This document shows, one piece after another, positions 44,232 to 44,245 of a stretch of 44,245 nt of DNA. Below the pieces are notes generated by a model. The model saw only the letters and a list, made by a program, of their open reading frames with translations, did not search any database and was not told where the DNA came from. The stretch lies in the NCBI GenBank assembly GCA_913062525.1, contig CAJXWA010000009.1:1-44245 (forward strand), given 5' to 3'. Made by a program: the position numbers and the translations under genes. The stretch comes from an uncultured Alphaproteobacteria bacterium. Its GTDB lineage: Bacteria; Pseudomonadota; Alphaproteobacteria; Sneathiellales; Sneathiellaceae. Within the stretch, counting starts at the first letter, position 1. The number at the start of each line of letters is the position of its first letter.

Positions 44232-44245
44232 ATGTCTTTGAATGA
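44232..44245 (+). CDS. Start of a gene cut by the window end
   Basis: ATG at 44232 is preceded by AAGGGGAAAAGTT, a good ribosome-binding site with normal spacing. Only the first four residues (MSLN) are visible, so no function can be given. The dense inverted repeats upstream suggest it is regulated. Confidence 0.4.

Overview
The window looks like a stretch of chromosome from an alphaproteobacterium, probably a free-living (perhaps marine) one. The pointers are an initiator tRNA with an A-U pair in place of the first of the usual three G-C anticodon-stem pairs, a PAS-linked class III nucleotide cyclase, the HK/REC-DUF3369-HD-GYP signalling pair, and an UgpBAEC plus GlpD/GlpK/GlpR glycerol-phosphate set. 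This placement is inference; no rRNA or other strong marker is present. I see no insertion sequences, CRISPR arrays or prophage genes.

Layout. 1-1 kb: initiator tRNA (first two bases cut off) with its terminator, then a small 2OG-Fe(II) oxygenase-like gene enclosed by two near-identical terminators. 1-4 kb: peroxide defence, oxyR divergent from dps-katA. 4-6.7 kb: modABC molybdate uptake on the minus strand. 6.8-12.1 kb: minus-strand PAS/adenylate-cyclase, secreted alpha/beta hydrolase and a large chemoreceptor. 12.1-14.6 kb: a sulfotransferase converging on a ridA-DUF1989 pair. 14.8-18.4 kb: a membrane sensor kinase translationally coupled to a REC-DUF3369-HD-GYP protein (predicted c-di-GMP phosphodiesterase). 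18.5-23.8 kb: a minus-strand operon of two different type-I-secretion-type ABC proteins and one HlyD-family adaptor. 24.1-27 kb: an orphan triple-PAS histidine kinase and a second sulfotransferase.

27-41 kb is the glycerol 3-phosphate region: glpD, sufE, a 1092-residue single-chain acyl-CoA carboxylase, a LysR regulator, ugpBAEC, then minus-strand glpR-glpK-kappa-class GST. Ugp imports glycerol 3-phosphate, GlpK phosphorylates glycerol, GlpD oxidises the product to dihydroxyacetone phosphate, and GlpR (DeoR family) probably controls all three units. A 19-bp motif, TTTCR-N6-TTCRTTTT, occurs twice in tandem before glpD, once before glpK and imperfectly before ugpB, and is a good candidate for the GlpR operator. 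41-44.2 kb: aldo/keto reductase, luciferase-like flavin oxidoreductase, a small exported protein of unknown function, and a regulatory-looking leader ahead of a gene cut by the window end.

The most unusual thing is the paired ABC transporter operon. The 584-residue subunit has lost the H-loop histidine while the 709-residue subunit has the more degraded signature motif (LPAGF). In a heterodimer both defects fall in the same ATP site and leave the other site close to canonical. Type I secretion ABC proteins are normally homodimers, so this suggests an asymmetric, heterodimeric secretion pump. Its substrate and outer-membrane channel are not in the window.
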